From: a virus
IMG/VR virus record: IMGVR_UViG_3300023179_003680
Location: 1 to 47,764 of that record
Length of the DNA: 47,764 bases
Direction: 5' to 3' (one strand)
The translations under genes were made by a program, and so were the position numbers. The notes beneath the pieces are model-generated. The model was given only the letters and a program-made list of their open reading frames with translations. It searched no databases and was not told where the DNA came from. How positions within the stretch are numbered: the stretch's first letter is position 1; every line of letters starts with the position of its first letter. Shown here in pieces: positions 33,319 through 40,886 of this stretch.

Positions 33319-33552
33319 TTACTTTTTTGTGTCTTTCTTTGCGTCTTCAATCTTAGTTGCTTCGTGTTTTTCGTGCTGCTTAACTTCTTTACAATCTTGT
33401 TTAGGCTTGTTGGTTTTTGGATCCATTACTGGCTTACCATCTTTACCCTGTACATCAACACATACTTTACGTGTTTCTGCTTTCTTTTCTTCAGCATAAA
33501 CTGCTGGAAATACTAGACCTACTGCTAATAATGCTGTTAAAAAATATTTCAT
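33319..33552 (-). CDS. Secreted small Lys-rich protein
   Basis: 77 residues. MKYFLTALLAVGLVFPAVYA is a signal peptide with cleavage after AYA-type VYA. The mature part is hydrophilic and Lys/Glu-rich with two Cys (RKVCVDVQGKDGK, KQDCKEVKQHEK). Periplasmic location is likely. AAGGAG precedes the ATG. It is the last gene before a terminator-like hairpin. Function unknown. Confidence 0.75.
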   Translation of the reverse strand: MKYFLTALLAVGLVFPAVYAEEKKAETRKVCVDVQGKDGKPVMDPKTNKPKQDCKEVKQHEKHEATKIEDAKKDTKK

Positions 33553-33561
33553 AATTGCTCC

Positions 33562-34059
33562 TTATAGTTCTGGAAATGGTGGTTGTCCAGGCATTGGTTT
33601 GCCTCGACTACTATTACTTACTTGTCCCCAGTTATCCATCTGAGGCATTGGTGCTGCGCCAAACCCACCTCCAAATGCTGGTGGTGCTCCAAAGCCTCCT
33701 GGTGAGCCAAACCCGCCTGTCATTGTAGTTGTTGTAGTCATTGATGGGGGTGGTGCTGGTGGAGGGGGTGGTTTATTGGCCGCTTCTAATGCTTTGGCCT
33801 GTAGGTCCTTATCGTTACCCGCTAGCATAATACCAGATAGTGTACCTGTTAAAAATGTAGCAATTGGAACAATAAGTTCAAAAAACTTTTGATCAATTGG
33901 ACTGATAGCGTTCAGAGGTTGTGTTACAAATATTAAACTATACAATACTACGAACACAATACCAGTTAATGTCAATGACAAACAAATTCCAATAAAGAAT
34001 TTGAGTCTTGCCATCAGTTGTTCTTCAGTATAGATTAGTGGTTGATGATTATTTTCCAC
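33562..34059 (-). CDS. Two-TM membrane protein, holin candidate (GTG start)
   Basis: 165 residues from GTG 34059, preceded by a perfect AGGAGG; the longer frame to 34134 reads into the upstream gene. Two TM helices: KFFIGICLSLTLTGIVFVVL and LIVPIATFLTGTLSGIMLAG. The C-terminal 75 residues are a Pro/Gly/Met-rich tail (KPPPPPAPPPS). Small size, two helices, and a neighbourhood with endolysin and Rz-like genes make a holin plausible. T4's own holin has one TM, so this is not a T4 t homologue. Confidence 0.7.
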   Translation of the reverse strand: MENNHQPLIYTEEQLMARLKFFIGICLSLTLTGIVFVVLYSLIFVTQPLNAISPIDQKFFELIVPIATFLTGTLSGIMLAGNDKDLQAKALEAANKPPPPPAPPPSMTTTTTMTGGFGSPGGFGAPPAFGGGFGAAPMPQMDNWGQVSNSSRGKPMPGQPPFPEL

Positions 34060-34354
34060 AGTTGCCTCCTTGTGCGTTGTTTGCTGTGTTCTGCCCCCAA
34101 ACAGGAGCGCCCGGACCCGTGTTAGGTATTTCATTTTTTCCCTTTCCTAATGTTCTTGGATCTATTTGACCTTTGAATACGTGTTCTGGACAAGTTCTTG
34201 TTACATCGCATAATGGCACTTTACAAATTTCCTTTTCCCAATTAGCGGGATCTTGACAAGGATATCTAAACCTATCCCCACCAAATACTGCCACCCCTAA
34301 TGGTAAAACTATTAATAGGGCTAGCCATTTAAATAACTTTTTATCCTCTGCCAT
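34049..34354 (-). CDS. Cys-rich membrane-anchored protein
   Basis: 101 residues. One N-terminal TM (FKWLALLIVLPLGVAVFGGD) is followed by a Cys-rich domain (CQDPANWEKEICKVPLCDVT, RTCPEHVF) that would lie in the periplasm, where disulfides can form. The C-terminus is Gly/Asn-rich. AAGGAG precedes the ATG. Overlaps the holin candidate by 11 bases. Confidence 0.7.
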   Translation of the reverse strand: MAEDKKLFKWLALLIVLPLGVAVFGGDRFRYPCQDPANWEKEICKVPLCDVTRTCPEHVFKGQIDPRTLGKGKNEIPNTGPGAPVWGQNTANNAQGGNCGK

Positions 34355-34384
34355 TACACGCTCCTTATAATTGGCATAATGTAT

Positions 34385-34630
34385 TTACTTTATTTCTATT
34401 CTATTTTTATACTCGTTATACTTGTGTTGAGCAGCCAACAGTTCTATGTTACGTTCTTCTTCACCTAATTGTTCAGCACTGTGAATATCTTTTTGATATT
34501 CTTCTTCAATAAGTTTTAAAGCCTGTTCTTGAGATTTAGTCAGTTGTTTATAAACAAGATTGAATTCACCAATAGCAAATTCAATCTTACGCTCTCGACT
34601 TAAAAACAAATCTAACAACTTTTTAAACAT
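34385..34630 (-). CDS. Small helical protein
   Basis: 81 residues, almost entirely alpha-helical and charged (SQEQALKLIEEEYQKDIHSA). No motif, no signal peptide. Starts in a TAATG overlap with the lipoprotein gene. May be a cytoplasmic partner of the lysis genes, but nothing shows that. Confidence 0.65.
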   Translation of the reverse strand: MFKKLLDLFLSRERKIEFAIGEFNLVYKQLTKSQEQALKLIEEEYQKDIHSAEQLGEEERNIELLAAQHKYNEYKNRIEIK

Positions 34631-35616
34631 TAAGGAGTACCGCCAGTATTCACACTACTTGTGGTTGTAGTATTTGTAGTTGTGGTTGTAGTTGTGGTAG
34701 TTGTTCCTGTTAGTTTATCAGCAATATTATTCACAATATCTTTATTAGCATTGGTTAATGTAGTGATATTAGTAGTTGCCTGATTACCTAATGTCTGTAG
34801 TGTAGCATTATTAGAAGTATTAATATTAGTAATAGTAGTTAAAGCGCCACTAGTAGCAGTATTAACACCAGTAATACCTGCCGTGCCTACATTAGTCACT
34901 GCTGTGAGTCCTGCGGCGGCAGTATTGCTTACACCTGTAATACCTGCTGTGCCCAAAGTAGTTGCAGTAGTCAAACCTGCTTGGGCAGTATTGTTTACAC
35001 CTGTAATACCTGCTGTGCCTACATTAGTAACTGCTGTGAGTCCTGCACTAGTAGTATCTTTCATAGCATTAAATCCTGCTACGCTAACACCTTGTAGTGC
35101 GTTAAATGCTGCTGTGCCTTGCGAACTTATAGCATTGAATCCAGCAGTGTTACTGGTGAACCCACTAGCAGCAATATTACTATTAGCAGTATGTCCTGCT
35201 GCGTTCATATCTGTAAATGCTTTATTTGTGCTAATAGCAATAGCGGCCTGGTTATCACTTTGACGCATAGCCACAGCACTATTTCTTTGTACGGTGTAAA
35301 GTTGTGTAAATGTTGGTAATAAAACACTGGCCCACTTAAGAGCAGTATCACCAAGATCTTGTGGAGCAGCGACCTGTTGTGGTTGTTTTTGTTGTCCACC
35401 TCCCATCTGTATGCTTAATACAGCGGCTACTCTAGCAGCACTGTCGCCATTTTTAGCGATTTCAGCAAGGGCATTGTATCTTGCTGTCTCTGCCACAGCA
35501 TTGGCCTGTGCTATTTTTGCCTGTGTTTCAGCATAGAGTTGATAGTTACTTGGGCCAGTAGCAGCACAACCTGCTAGGGCTAGTACGGGTACGAGAGCGA
35601 TTAGTTTAACGTTCAT
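34630..35616 (-). CDS. Lipoprotein with 22-residue repeats
   Basis: 328 residues from ATG 35616, overlapping the upstream stop as ATGA. MNVKLIALVPVLALAGCA is a lipoprotein signal with lipobox LAGC. After a helical Ala-rich section comes GLTAVTNVGTAGITGVNNTA, a 22-residue beta-prone unit repeated three times and flanked by degenerate copies, then a Thr-rich end (TTTTTTTTNTTTT). Such repeats resemble stalks of surface proteins. A membrane-anchored lipoprotein within a lysis region is unusual. Repeated GITGV blocks could be a beta-helix. Confidence 0.75.
   Translation of the reverse strand: MNVKLIALVPVLALAGCAATGPSNYQLYAETQAKIAQANAVAETARYNALAEIAKNGDSAARVAAVLSIQMGGGQQKQPQQVAAPQDLGDTALKWASVLLPTFTQLYTVQRNSAVAMRQSDNQAAIAISTNKAFTDMNAAGHTANSNIAASGFTSNTAGFNAISSQGTAAFNALQGVSVAGFNAMKDTTSAGLTAVTNVGTAGITGVNNTAQAGLTTATTLGTAGITGVSNTAAAGLTAVTNVGTAGITGVNTATSGALTTITNINTSNNATLQTLGNQATTNITTLTNANKDIVNNIADKLTGTTTTTTTTTTNTTTTSSVNTGGTP
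34862..35046. repeat. 66-base tandem repeat (three units)
   Basis: About three 66-base units, each coding a 22-residue Gly/Thr/Val module of the lipoprotein. Units differ by scattered changes; boundaries are approximate. Confidence 0.75.
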
Positions 35617-35894
35617 TTCTTTTTCTCCCAAAGATTTTTTTGTGTTCTATACCATTCATTCCAGCCTTCATTTTTTAGACTACATTGATAGTAAAGAGTA
35701 TAGTTATCCACTATGGATTTTAACAAGTCTGTTATGGCCACTTGATCACCCTCTATTTTTTTCAAATCAGGACAGGACTGTAATAGAGTTTGATCTTTTT
35801 GTTCTGGCCATTTTTGTTGAACAGGAATAAACCTATTAAACATTCCACATCCTGCCAGACTGGATACGAGAAGAACAAATATTAACTTTTTCAT
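35613..35894 (-). CDS. Outer-membrane lipoprotein, o-spanin (Rz1-like) candidate
   Basis: 93 residues. MKKLIFVLLVSSLAGCGMFN has a lipobox LAGC, so the mature protein of about 79 residues is lipid-anchored. The mature part (QKWPEQKDQTLLQSCPDLKK, DLLKSIVDNYTLYYQCSLKN) has two Cys and a helical end. It sits directly downstream of the TM/coiled-coil gene 35891-36508, as spanin pairs do. ATGA overlaps with both neighbours. Confidence 0.72.
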   Translation of the reverse strand: MKKLIFVLLVSSLAGCGMFNRFIPVQQKWPEQKDQTLLQSCPDLKKIEGDQVAITDLLKSIVDNYTLYYQCSLKNEGWNEWYRTQKNLWEKKK

Positions 35895-36508
35895 TTTTGT
35901 TCTCCTGCTTTAAGCTTATTAGTAGATGCTTGATTAATTTGATCAATAATAAATTTTGGAACAACTGGACAATCTTTTGAATTTTTGACCAGTTCTTCTA
36001 TTTGTTGTTCGTACTTGGCTTTTTGTTCTGCGTTCATAGATTCGTATTTTTTACGTTCTTCATCACCTAAATTCTCAACCACAATCTGTGTTACAGTCTT
36101 TGTGCCACCAGGCTGACTTCTAGCAGCCGCTATAGCCTGACCAAGTTTATTAGTTAGTTCTTGTTGTTTTTTATTAGCCTCTTCTAATATGCGTCTCTTA
36201 TCTGCGTTTTCCTTGGCTAACTTTTCGCTGGCTTCATCGGCAAGTTTTTCTTTAGCAGCAATAGCCTCTTCAGCCTTTTTAATACGTTCTTCCCAGATAT
36301 TATTGATTTCAGTGCCACCATACATAAACACACTACCCAATATTACTAAACCACCTATTGGTTTGACCAATGTCATATAAGGACGTAGATGAGGAATATG
36401 ACTAAAAATACTGGCAAAGAAAAATGCTGCGAATCCTACACCCGAACTAACTAACCAAAACCATCCGGGTAAGTTGAGTAAAATACTGGTGATGATCCAT
36501 TCTATCAT
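35891..36508 (-). CDS. Membrane/coiled-coil protein, i-spanin (Rz-like) candidate
   Basis: 205 residues. Two hydrophobic stretches (NLPGWFWLVSSGVGFAAFFF, and KPIGGLVILGSVFMYGG) are followed by about 80 residues of Ala/Lys/Glu coiled coil (KKAEEAIAAKEKLADEASEK) and a Cys-containing C-terminus (KDCPVVPKFIIDQINQ). That is the organisation of an inner-membrane spanin, although classical Rz has one TM. Next to the GH19 endolysin and lipoprotein genes. Confidence 0.72.
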   Translation of the reverse strand: MIEWIITSILLNLPGWFWLVSSGVGFAAFFFASIFSHIPHLRPYMTLVKPIGGLVILGSVFMYGGTEINNIWEERIKKAEEAIAAKEKLADEASEKLAKENADKRRILEEANKKQQELTNKLGQAIAAARSQPGGTKTVTQIVVENLGDEERKKYESMNAEQKAKYEQQIEELVKNSKDCPVVPKFIIDQINQASTNKLKAGEQK

Positions 36509-37137
36509 TATGATACTCCAAATACGTGTAAGGCGTGCTTATAATGTTTTTCACGATCTGCTAGGCCAATAGTGCCGCCATTAATTTTCTTAGTTAATGT
36601 TAGTATATCGCCCTGGTCTGCCCAGGTATTTAGTTTATTCATTTCCCAAAAGAAACAACCACTTTGTACAGCGCCTTCAAATGTTTCCAAATATTCGCTG
36701 GCTTCTTCTACAGGAATATCCAAACTACCAGCAAAAAATGTATAATTATTTTTACCTGTTAATTGTATAAGTCCTCGGCCACAATATCTAAAACCATCAC
36801 CGCTTGCTTCGTCTCCATTGCCCATACGATTAGCATAAACACGATTAGCAATTTTTTCTGGCTTATTAGCATAGGCAGCAGCAGTGGCATCATCTGGAAA
36901 GTATTTAGGAAACACTTTGCGTAGGCTTGCTGCTTTATAGTTTAAGTTTTCTTTAAGGAATTTGAATCCGCCACTCTCGTGAGCACACTGAGCAATAAAG
37001 GCTGCTACTCTTTGTGGTGTATTAATTTCATATTCTGGAAGTATAGTATGTAAAGCATTGAACCAATAATCAATATATGGATTACCTGGTATCATCTGTT
37101 TAAGTTGCTCTTTGTTAAAATCAAAAGTAAAACTCAT
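36508..37137 (-). CDS. Endolysin, glycoside hydrolase family 19 (chitinase-like)
   Basis: 209 residues, single catalytic domain. AAFIAQCAHESGGFKFLKEN has the catalytic Glu of GH19 and DGFRYCGRGLIQLTGKNNYT the conserved substrate loop. GH19 enzymes in phages cut peptidoglycan glycan strands. There is no signal peptide, so a holin would be needed for release. ATGA with the upstream gene and TAATG with the Rz-like gene. Confidence 0.93.
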   Translation of the reverse strand: MSFTFDFNKEQLKQMIPGNPYIDYWFNALHTILPEYEINTPQRVAAFIAQCAHESGGFKFLKENLNYKAASLRKVFPKYFPDDATAAAYANKPEKIANRVYANRMGNGDEASGDGFRYCGRGLIQLTGKNNYTFFAGSLDIPVEEASEYLETFEGAVQSGCFFWEMNKLNTWADQGDILTLTKKINGGTIGLADREKHYKHALHVFGVS

Positions 37138-37865
37138 CTCGCTCTCTCCAATACTAATGCTTGCCCTTCGTTTTCAAAAACAAAGGCATTTCCTATTTTG
37201 GTAATGTTATAATTTCCTATATATTTGGTTAAGAACATACTTTCGCTCACAGCACTACTACCTATATCTATATGTCCACCTAAGTTTTCATAAACCTGTT
37301 TACTAGGACCAAATTCCTTAACCTTCATACGTAGACTTTCTGCAAATACCTTTTTAAAGGTGATGTCATCATCTAATAGTTCAATATTTTCTAAATAACT
37401 ACGACTAAAAAAGTTACGCCAATTGTTCAATCTATTTTCTTGCACACTAATGGAATAACTATCCTTATCTAACGGCACAGTATTTCTAATATTTTCCTCA
37501 TCAGCAGGTAGTGTTCTAAAACTTTTATAATATCTAAACCTAAAATTTTCAATGTTAGTTAGTTTTTTAACTGCTTCTAATAGCTTTAATAATCTTTCAG
37601 GAACGTGTTTGTTACGCTCTAGTTCTACAAATACTTTATATTTGCCAGTGTCTAAAGGTCCATCAGTAGCATCAGCATCCACCACCCAATCAAATCCTAG
37701 TTCTAAAAAACGTGCTAGATCATCTGCTGGCTCTTTGTCGTCAACATTAAAACTCAGCACCACCATCTTTTCATCTTCACCGATCTTGCTTTTATAGCTA
37801 TCAATCTCCACCACACTGCTGACCAATAGTTGTAAATCACCTGCTAATAATGTTTCGTTCAGCAT
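37134..37865 (-). CDS. Conserved hypothetical protein
   Basis: 243 residues, acidic. LQLLVSSVVEIDSYKSKIGE opens an alpha/beta domain, then a long segment (LDTGKYKVFVELERNKHVPE, NIENFRFRYYKSFRTLPADE) and a C-terminal region with FVFENEGQALVLE. No known motif. It overlaps the upstream gene as TAATG and the endolysin as ATGA. By position it may be structural or regulatory; I cannot choose. Confidence 0.7.
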   Translation of the reverse strand: MLNETLLAGDLQLLVSSVVEIDSYKSKIGEDEKMVVLSFNVDDKEPADDLARFLELGFDWVVDADATDGPLDTGKYKVFVELERNKHVPERLLKLLEAVKKLTNIENFRFRYYKSFRTLPADEENIRNTVPLDKDSYSISVQENRLNNWRNFFSRSYLENIELLDDDITFKKVFAESLRMKVKEFGPSKQVYENLGGHIDIGSSAVSESMFLTKYIGNYNITKIGNAFVFENEGQALVLERAR

Positions 37866-38452
37866 TACATTGGTGCTCCTGCTACGGGTGCTGCTGGTGC
37901 TCCTCCCATAGGTGCTGCTGGTGCTCCTCCCATAGGTGCTGCTGGTGCTCCTCCCATAGGTGCTGGTGCCATTGGTGGCGCCATTGGACTAGGCTGTTGT
38001 TTTTTTTCGTCACCTTTACGTTCTTCTCTAATACGATCCATATAACTATTAAAAATATCAAATACTAGTTTTTTAGGCATAAGGATTTTAACTACCCATA
38101 CTGGGTGAGCGTCAAGTTTGCCCTTTTTAGTATTTGGTCTAAAGTCATCTGGACTGCGTATTTTACGTGGTTCTATCATTTCATCACGTGAATATTTTAT
38201 TTTACATCCAATCTCTATAAGACGTCGGGCACCATCTGGATCAGGCATTTTATCTTTGGGCCACATGAATTCAGCACTAACCCAATGACGACTGATCTTA
38301 GGGCCGCTAAGTAGTTCACCATCTAACCAGTTTTTATACACATAAATGTCCATTTCGTCGAGGACACGCTCAAAGTCTTTCAACACAGCTAGGCTGCTAT
38401 TATTGTTATAGATAGTATCTACATTGCGAATAACGTCTAAAATGTCTTTCAT
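37865..38452 (-). CDS. Conserved phage protein with Pro/Gly/Ala repeat tail
   Basis: 195 residues from ATG 38452; the frame to 38497 includes the promoter region. KDILDVIRNVDTIYNNNSSL opens a helical and mixed domain (KNWLDGELLSGPKISRHWVS, HPVWVVKILMPKKLVFDIFN). The C-terminal 40 residues are PMGGAPAAP repeats. Late promoter GATAAATA precedes it, so it is probably a late, virion-linked protein. It heads the operon that runs into the endolysin. Confidence 0.73.
   Translation of the reverse strand: MKDILDVIRNVDTIYNNNSSLAVLKDFERVLDEMDIYVYKNWLDGELLSGPKISRHWVSAEFMWPKDKMPDPDGARRLIEIGCKIKYSRDEMIEPRKIRSPDDFRPNTKKGKLDAHPVWVVKILMPKKLVFDIFNSYMDRIREERKGDEKKQQPSPMAPPMAPAPMGGAPAAPMGGAPAAPMGGAPAAPVAGAPM
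37886..37962. repeat. 24-base tandem repeat (three units)
   Basis: Three almost identical 24-base units coding MGGAPAAP at the end of the 37865-38452 gene. The complementary strand gives a Cys/Ser-rich open frame that is a shadow. Confidence 0.85.
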
Positions 38453-38475
38453 AGTGGGCTCGTAATTACTAGTAT

Positions 38476-38483
38476 TATTTATC
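38476..38483 (-). promoter_or_regulatory. T4-type late promoter GATAAATA
   Basis: Minus strand GATAAATA 23 bases before ATG 38452, in the divergent region next to phoH. Fits a late promoter for the operon that ends with the lysis genes. Confidence 0.7.
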
Positions 38484-38538
38484 GCGAGCGAAATCAACTA
38501 TAACCTTATGATTATTTCGTAGAAGATTAAATAAAATT

Positions 38539-38602
38539 GTAGGACCTCTGTAGATATCGGGCGGTACTACAAGTCCTACTTTTCTAAGTAGGAGTTACTG
38601 GA
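38539..38602 (+). promoter_or_regulatory. phoH leader with alternative hairpins around the ribosome site
   Basis: TCCTACTT (38574-38581) can pair perfectly with AAGTAGGA (38586-38593), which includes the ribosome site AGGAG before ATG 38602. It can instead pair, as GTCCTAC (38573-38579), with GTAGGAC (38539-38545) upstream, around an inner stem TGTAG/CTACA. The two structures exclude each other. This looks like a translational switch. Whether it responds to a ligand, a protein or ribosome transit is unknown. Confidence 0.6.
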
Positions 38603-39318
38603 TGAGCAAAAGAGTGAAAAAACGCTTTACCTCAAATGTGAATGTGATAGATTTTACCACATTTATCCCCCAAAAAAACAGCAGGGTACACTTGTATCCT
38701 CGAAATGAAACCCAAAAATCATATATACAAAAACTTCAAAATGAAGAAAATAGTATACTATTTGCTATAGGACCAGCAGGTACAGGTAAGACCTTATTGG
38801 CAGTTCAAGCAGGGATTAAGTTTTTTCAAGAGGGCAAAGTAGATAAACTCATAGTAACAAGACCCGCCGTTAGTGTAGATGAGGACTTGGGATTTTTACC
38901 TGGTACATTAAATCAAAAGATGGAGCCATGGACCAAGCCCATATTTGACGTTTTAGGAGAATATTATAGTCAAAAAGATATAGTAGAAATGTTAAGTGAG
39001 GGTGTGATTGAGATCAGCCCTTTGGCCTATATGAGAGGGCGCACATTCAAACGTGCCTGGATCATAGCCGATGAGATGCAGAATGCTACAGCAAATCAAA
39101 TGAAAATGCTACTGACAAGATTAGGAGACCAAAGCCGCATGGTAGTCACAGGTGATCTGGCACAAGCAGATAGACTAGAGGACAATGGATTGGTCGAATT
39201 TTGCAACCTACTCGGGAAACATAAACGAACAGAGCATATCGATATCGTTAGATTTGAAGCCAAAGATATCGAACGCCATCAAGCCGTGAAGGAGGTGTTA
39301 TCAATATACGGTGATTAA
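38602..39318 (+). CDS. phoH: PhoH-like P-loop ATPase
   Basis: 238 residues on the plus strand. FAIGPAGTGKTLLAVQAGIK is Walker A, AWIIADEMQNAT is Walker B, and VVTGDLAQAD the sensor segment, as in PhoH, a protein often found in marine phages and linked by some to phosphate starvation or RNA metabolism. The N-terminal 45 residues are basic and precede the ATPase core. Its stop overlaps the stop of the convergent 39315-39803 gene by three bases. The ribosome site is in a hairpin. Confidence 0.94.
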   Translation: MSKRVKKRFTSNVNVIDFTTFIPQKNSRVHLYPRNETQKSYIQKLQNEENSILFAIGPAGTGKTLLAVQAGIKFFQEGKVDKLIVTRPAVSVDEDLGFLPGTLNQKMEPWTKPIFDVLGEYYSQKDIVEMLSEGVIEISPLAYMRGRTFKRAWIIADEMQNATANQMKMLLTRLGDQSRMVVTGDLAQADRLEDNGLVEFCNLLGKHKRTEHIDIVRFEAKDIERHQAVKEVLSIYGD

Positions 39319-39803
39319 TTAACTGGCTCGCCTTGGGCGTCTACTTCTATCCAGCTGTAGTCGCCCAGCCATTTAACACGAGTTATATACTCGTACTCTT
39401 TAGGTGCTGCTGTATACCAATCATCAGGCCCTAATAAACTTAATCTTGTACAGCTATCTTTATTGTCGTACAAGAGCCAATAAGTATTCCCATGAAAAAT
39501 CTGAAACTGATATTTAGCTGCGTGTACAGCATCAGTAACTTCTAACCTACGTTTGATTTGATCTGCCTGTTTTTGTAGCACTGCTACAAGATCCATAATA
39601 CGTTGATATTCCTGTTGAGCATGTAGGCGTGCTACATTGACCATTAGATCCTTTTGTTTTTCAATAGGGATCAGATCAAACTTTGGAGCACCTATATCTG
39701 TAGGGTAAGGAGTAACATTCTTATTAAAGAAGTTAATTAGTCCTCCGCCTGCTGTAGAATCATAACTAGTACGACCCTTAGCACTATTTGGTTTATCAGT
39801 CAT
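39315..39803 (-). CDS. DUF2452-like protein
   Basis: 162 residues from ATG 39803; another ATG is at 39809. LPIEKQKDLMVN-type helices (QQEYQRIMDLVAVLQKQADQ) are followed by AAKYQFQIFHGNTYWLLYDN, then LGPDDWYTAAPKEYEYITRV. The helical region plus the F-x-G-x-x-Y-W-L-Y strand resembles DUF2452 proteins of bacteria and phages. No known function. It overlaps the clamp-loader stop and converges on phoH. Confidence 0.72.
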   Translation of the reverse strand: MTDKPNSAKGRTSYDSTAGGGLINFFNKNVTPYPTDIGAPKFDLIPIEKQKDLMVNVARLHAQQEYQRIMDLVAVLQKQADQIKRRLEVTDAVHAAKYQFQIFHGNTYWLLYDNKDSCTRLSLLGPDDWYTAAPKEYEYITRVKWLGDYSWIEVDAQGEPVN

Positions 39804-40719
39804 TAACATGGGCCAATTTAATTAGTGTAGCAGCTAGATTAATTTCGGGGTCAGCAACTAGAGAATGATCTACTAGTCCTTGTTTAATTATATAAACAGC
39901 TTTATCTTGTTTTTGTTCATCACCAAACATACTAATATTATCATAGAGCCAGCGATAAATGTCTACCATTTCTTCTGGCCTAGCCTGACTACAGATTAAT
40001 TTTCTAGCTTGATTAATTTTACCCTCTTTGAATAATTCTACCATTTTAAGTTTATAATCGGCAGAATCATCACTATCACTAGTAGGTAGCTGCAATTTAT
40101 TATCTGTAATATTTTGTTGTACAGTATTAAGAGTTTTTCTAAGGTCAGGATAATAAGCAGCAACAAAATTAGCTAATACTTCATCGCTGAATCTAATATC
40201 CTCCTCTATTAGTACGTGTTCTACTCGCTTAAAGAATTCAAGCTGATCTGGTCTTTCAAAATGAAATCCCTGACACCGACTGTGTAGTGCAGGAATAATT
40301 TTGTTAGGATAGTTACAGGTAAATATAAATCTTGCATTAGAGTGATATTCTTCTAGTACTCCACGCAATGCTGCCTGTGCATTGGGGCTTAGGTAATCAG
40401 CCTCATCCAATAATACAACTTTAAATGGACTTCCAAAAGGGATCATTTGTACAAAGTTAATGACCTTATCTCTTACATCTTCAACACCGTTAGTACGACT
40501 AGCATTGATCTCTAGTATATCATATTCTACAATATTAAGTTCATTCAATAATATCTTGGCTAATGTAGTTTTACCAACTCCTGCACTACCGCTGAATAAT
40601 AAATGCGGTATTGATTGTTCCTTAATCCAAGTTTGGATCAGTTTTTTCTGAATATTGTTTTGATATACATAACCATCCAGAGTTTTAGGCCTATATTTTT
40701 CTACCCACAGTTCTTTCAT
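39796..40719 (-). CDS. 44: Clamp loader large subunit (T4 gp44-like)
   Basis: 307 residues, close to T4 gp44 (319). WVEKYRPKTLDGYV opens it, LLFSGSAGVGKTTLAKILLN is Walker A, VVLLDEADYLSPNAQAALRG Walker B, and FTCNYPNKIIPALHSRCQGF includes the SRC arginine-finger motif. It uses ATP to open and load gp45. The small subunit gp62 was not recognised in this window. ATGA overlap with the 56-residue Cys-rich gene; a perfect sigma70 promoter sits upstream within that gene. Confidence 0.95.
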   Translation of the reverse strand: MKELWVEKYRPKTLDGYVYQNNIQKKLIQTWIKEQSIPHLLFSGSAGVGKTTLAKILLNELNIVEYDILEINASRTNGVEDVRDKVINFVQMIPFGSPFKVVLLDEADYLSPNAQAALRGVLEEYHSNARFIFTCNYPNKIIPALHSRCQGFHFERPDQLEFFKRVEHVLIEEDIRFSDEVLANFVAAYYPDLRKTLNTVQQNITDNKLQLPTSDSDDSADYKLKMVELFKEGKINQARKLICSQARPEEMVDIYRWLYDNISMFGDEQKQDKAVYIIKQGLVDHSLVADPEINLAATLIKLAHVND

Positions 40720-40886
40720 TTTTGCCTCTTGAAAAGTTTTTTAAAGTTAGTGAATAGATTATAAAATCTTAAGTGATGCGTGTCAAGAAAACTTGGATGA
40801 TGTGGGCAACGTCCCTGCCTATAATCACAGGCAGGGCTATACTCTTTACGACAAATGCTACATTTAGAATTCGCTGGGTCGTTCAT
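40716..40886 (-). CDS. 56-residue Cys/His-rich protein
   Basis: Short gene read directly: MNDPANSKCSICRKEYSPAC then DYRQGRCPHHPSFLDTHHLR and a basic tail. C9-x2-C12-x7-C20-x7-C28-x-H30 looks like a zinc-ribbon or zinc-finger arrangement. It starts inside the GroES-like gene (23-base overlap) and its stop overlaps the gp44 start as ATGA. An unusual point is that a perfect sigma70 promoter lies in its 3' half. Function unknown. Confidence 0.75.
   Translation of the reverse strand: MNDPANSKCSICRKEYSPACDYRQGRCPHHPSFLDTHHLRFYNLFTNFKKLFKRQK
40758..40786 (-). promoter_or_regulatory. Consensus sigma70 promoter for gp44
   Basis: Minus strand TTGACA (40781-40786), 17 bases, TATAAT (40758-40763). Both hexamers are perfect. 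It lies within the coding end of the Cys-rich gene, about 40 bases before the gp44 ATG. Confidence 0.85.

Noticed and set aside
34862-35046. Possible CRISPR-like or iteron array
   Set aside because: Units are contiguous, in frame and diverged without spacers, so it is a coding repeat of the lipoprotein.
37850-38068. Plus-strand open frame with WCSSHRC repeats
   Set aside because: It is the reverse-complement shadow of the PMGGAPAAP repeats of the minus-strand gene, with no ribosome site or promoter.
40813-40836. Perfect 8-base inverted repeat CCCTGCCT/AGGCAGGG that looks like a terminator
   Set aside because: It lies inside the coding part of the 56-residue Cys-rich gene and has no T-run on either strand, so it is better explained as coding sequence.
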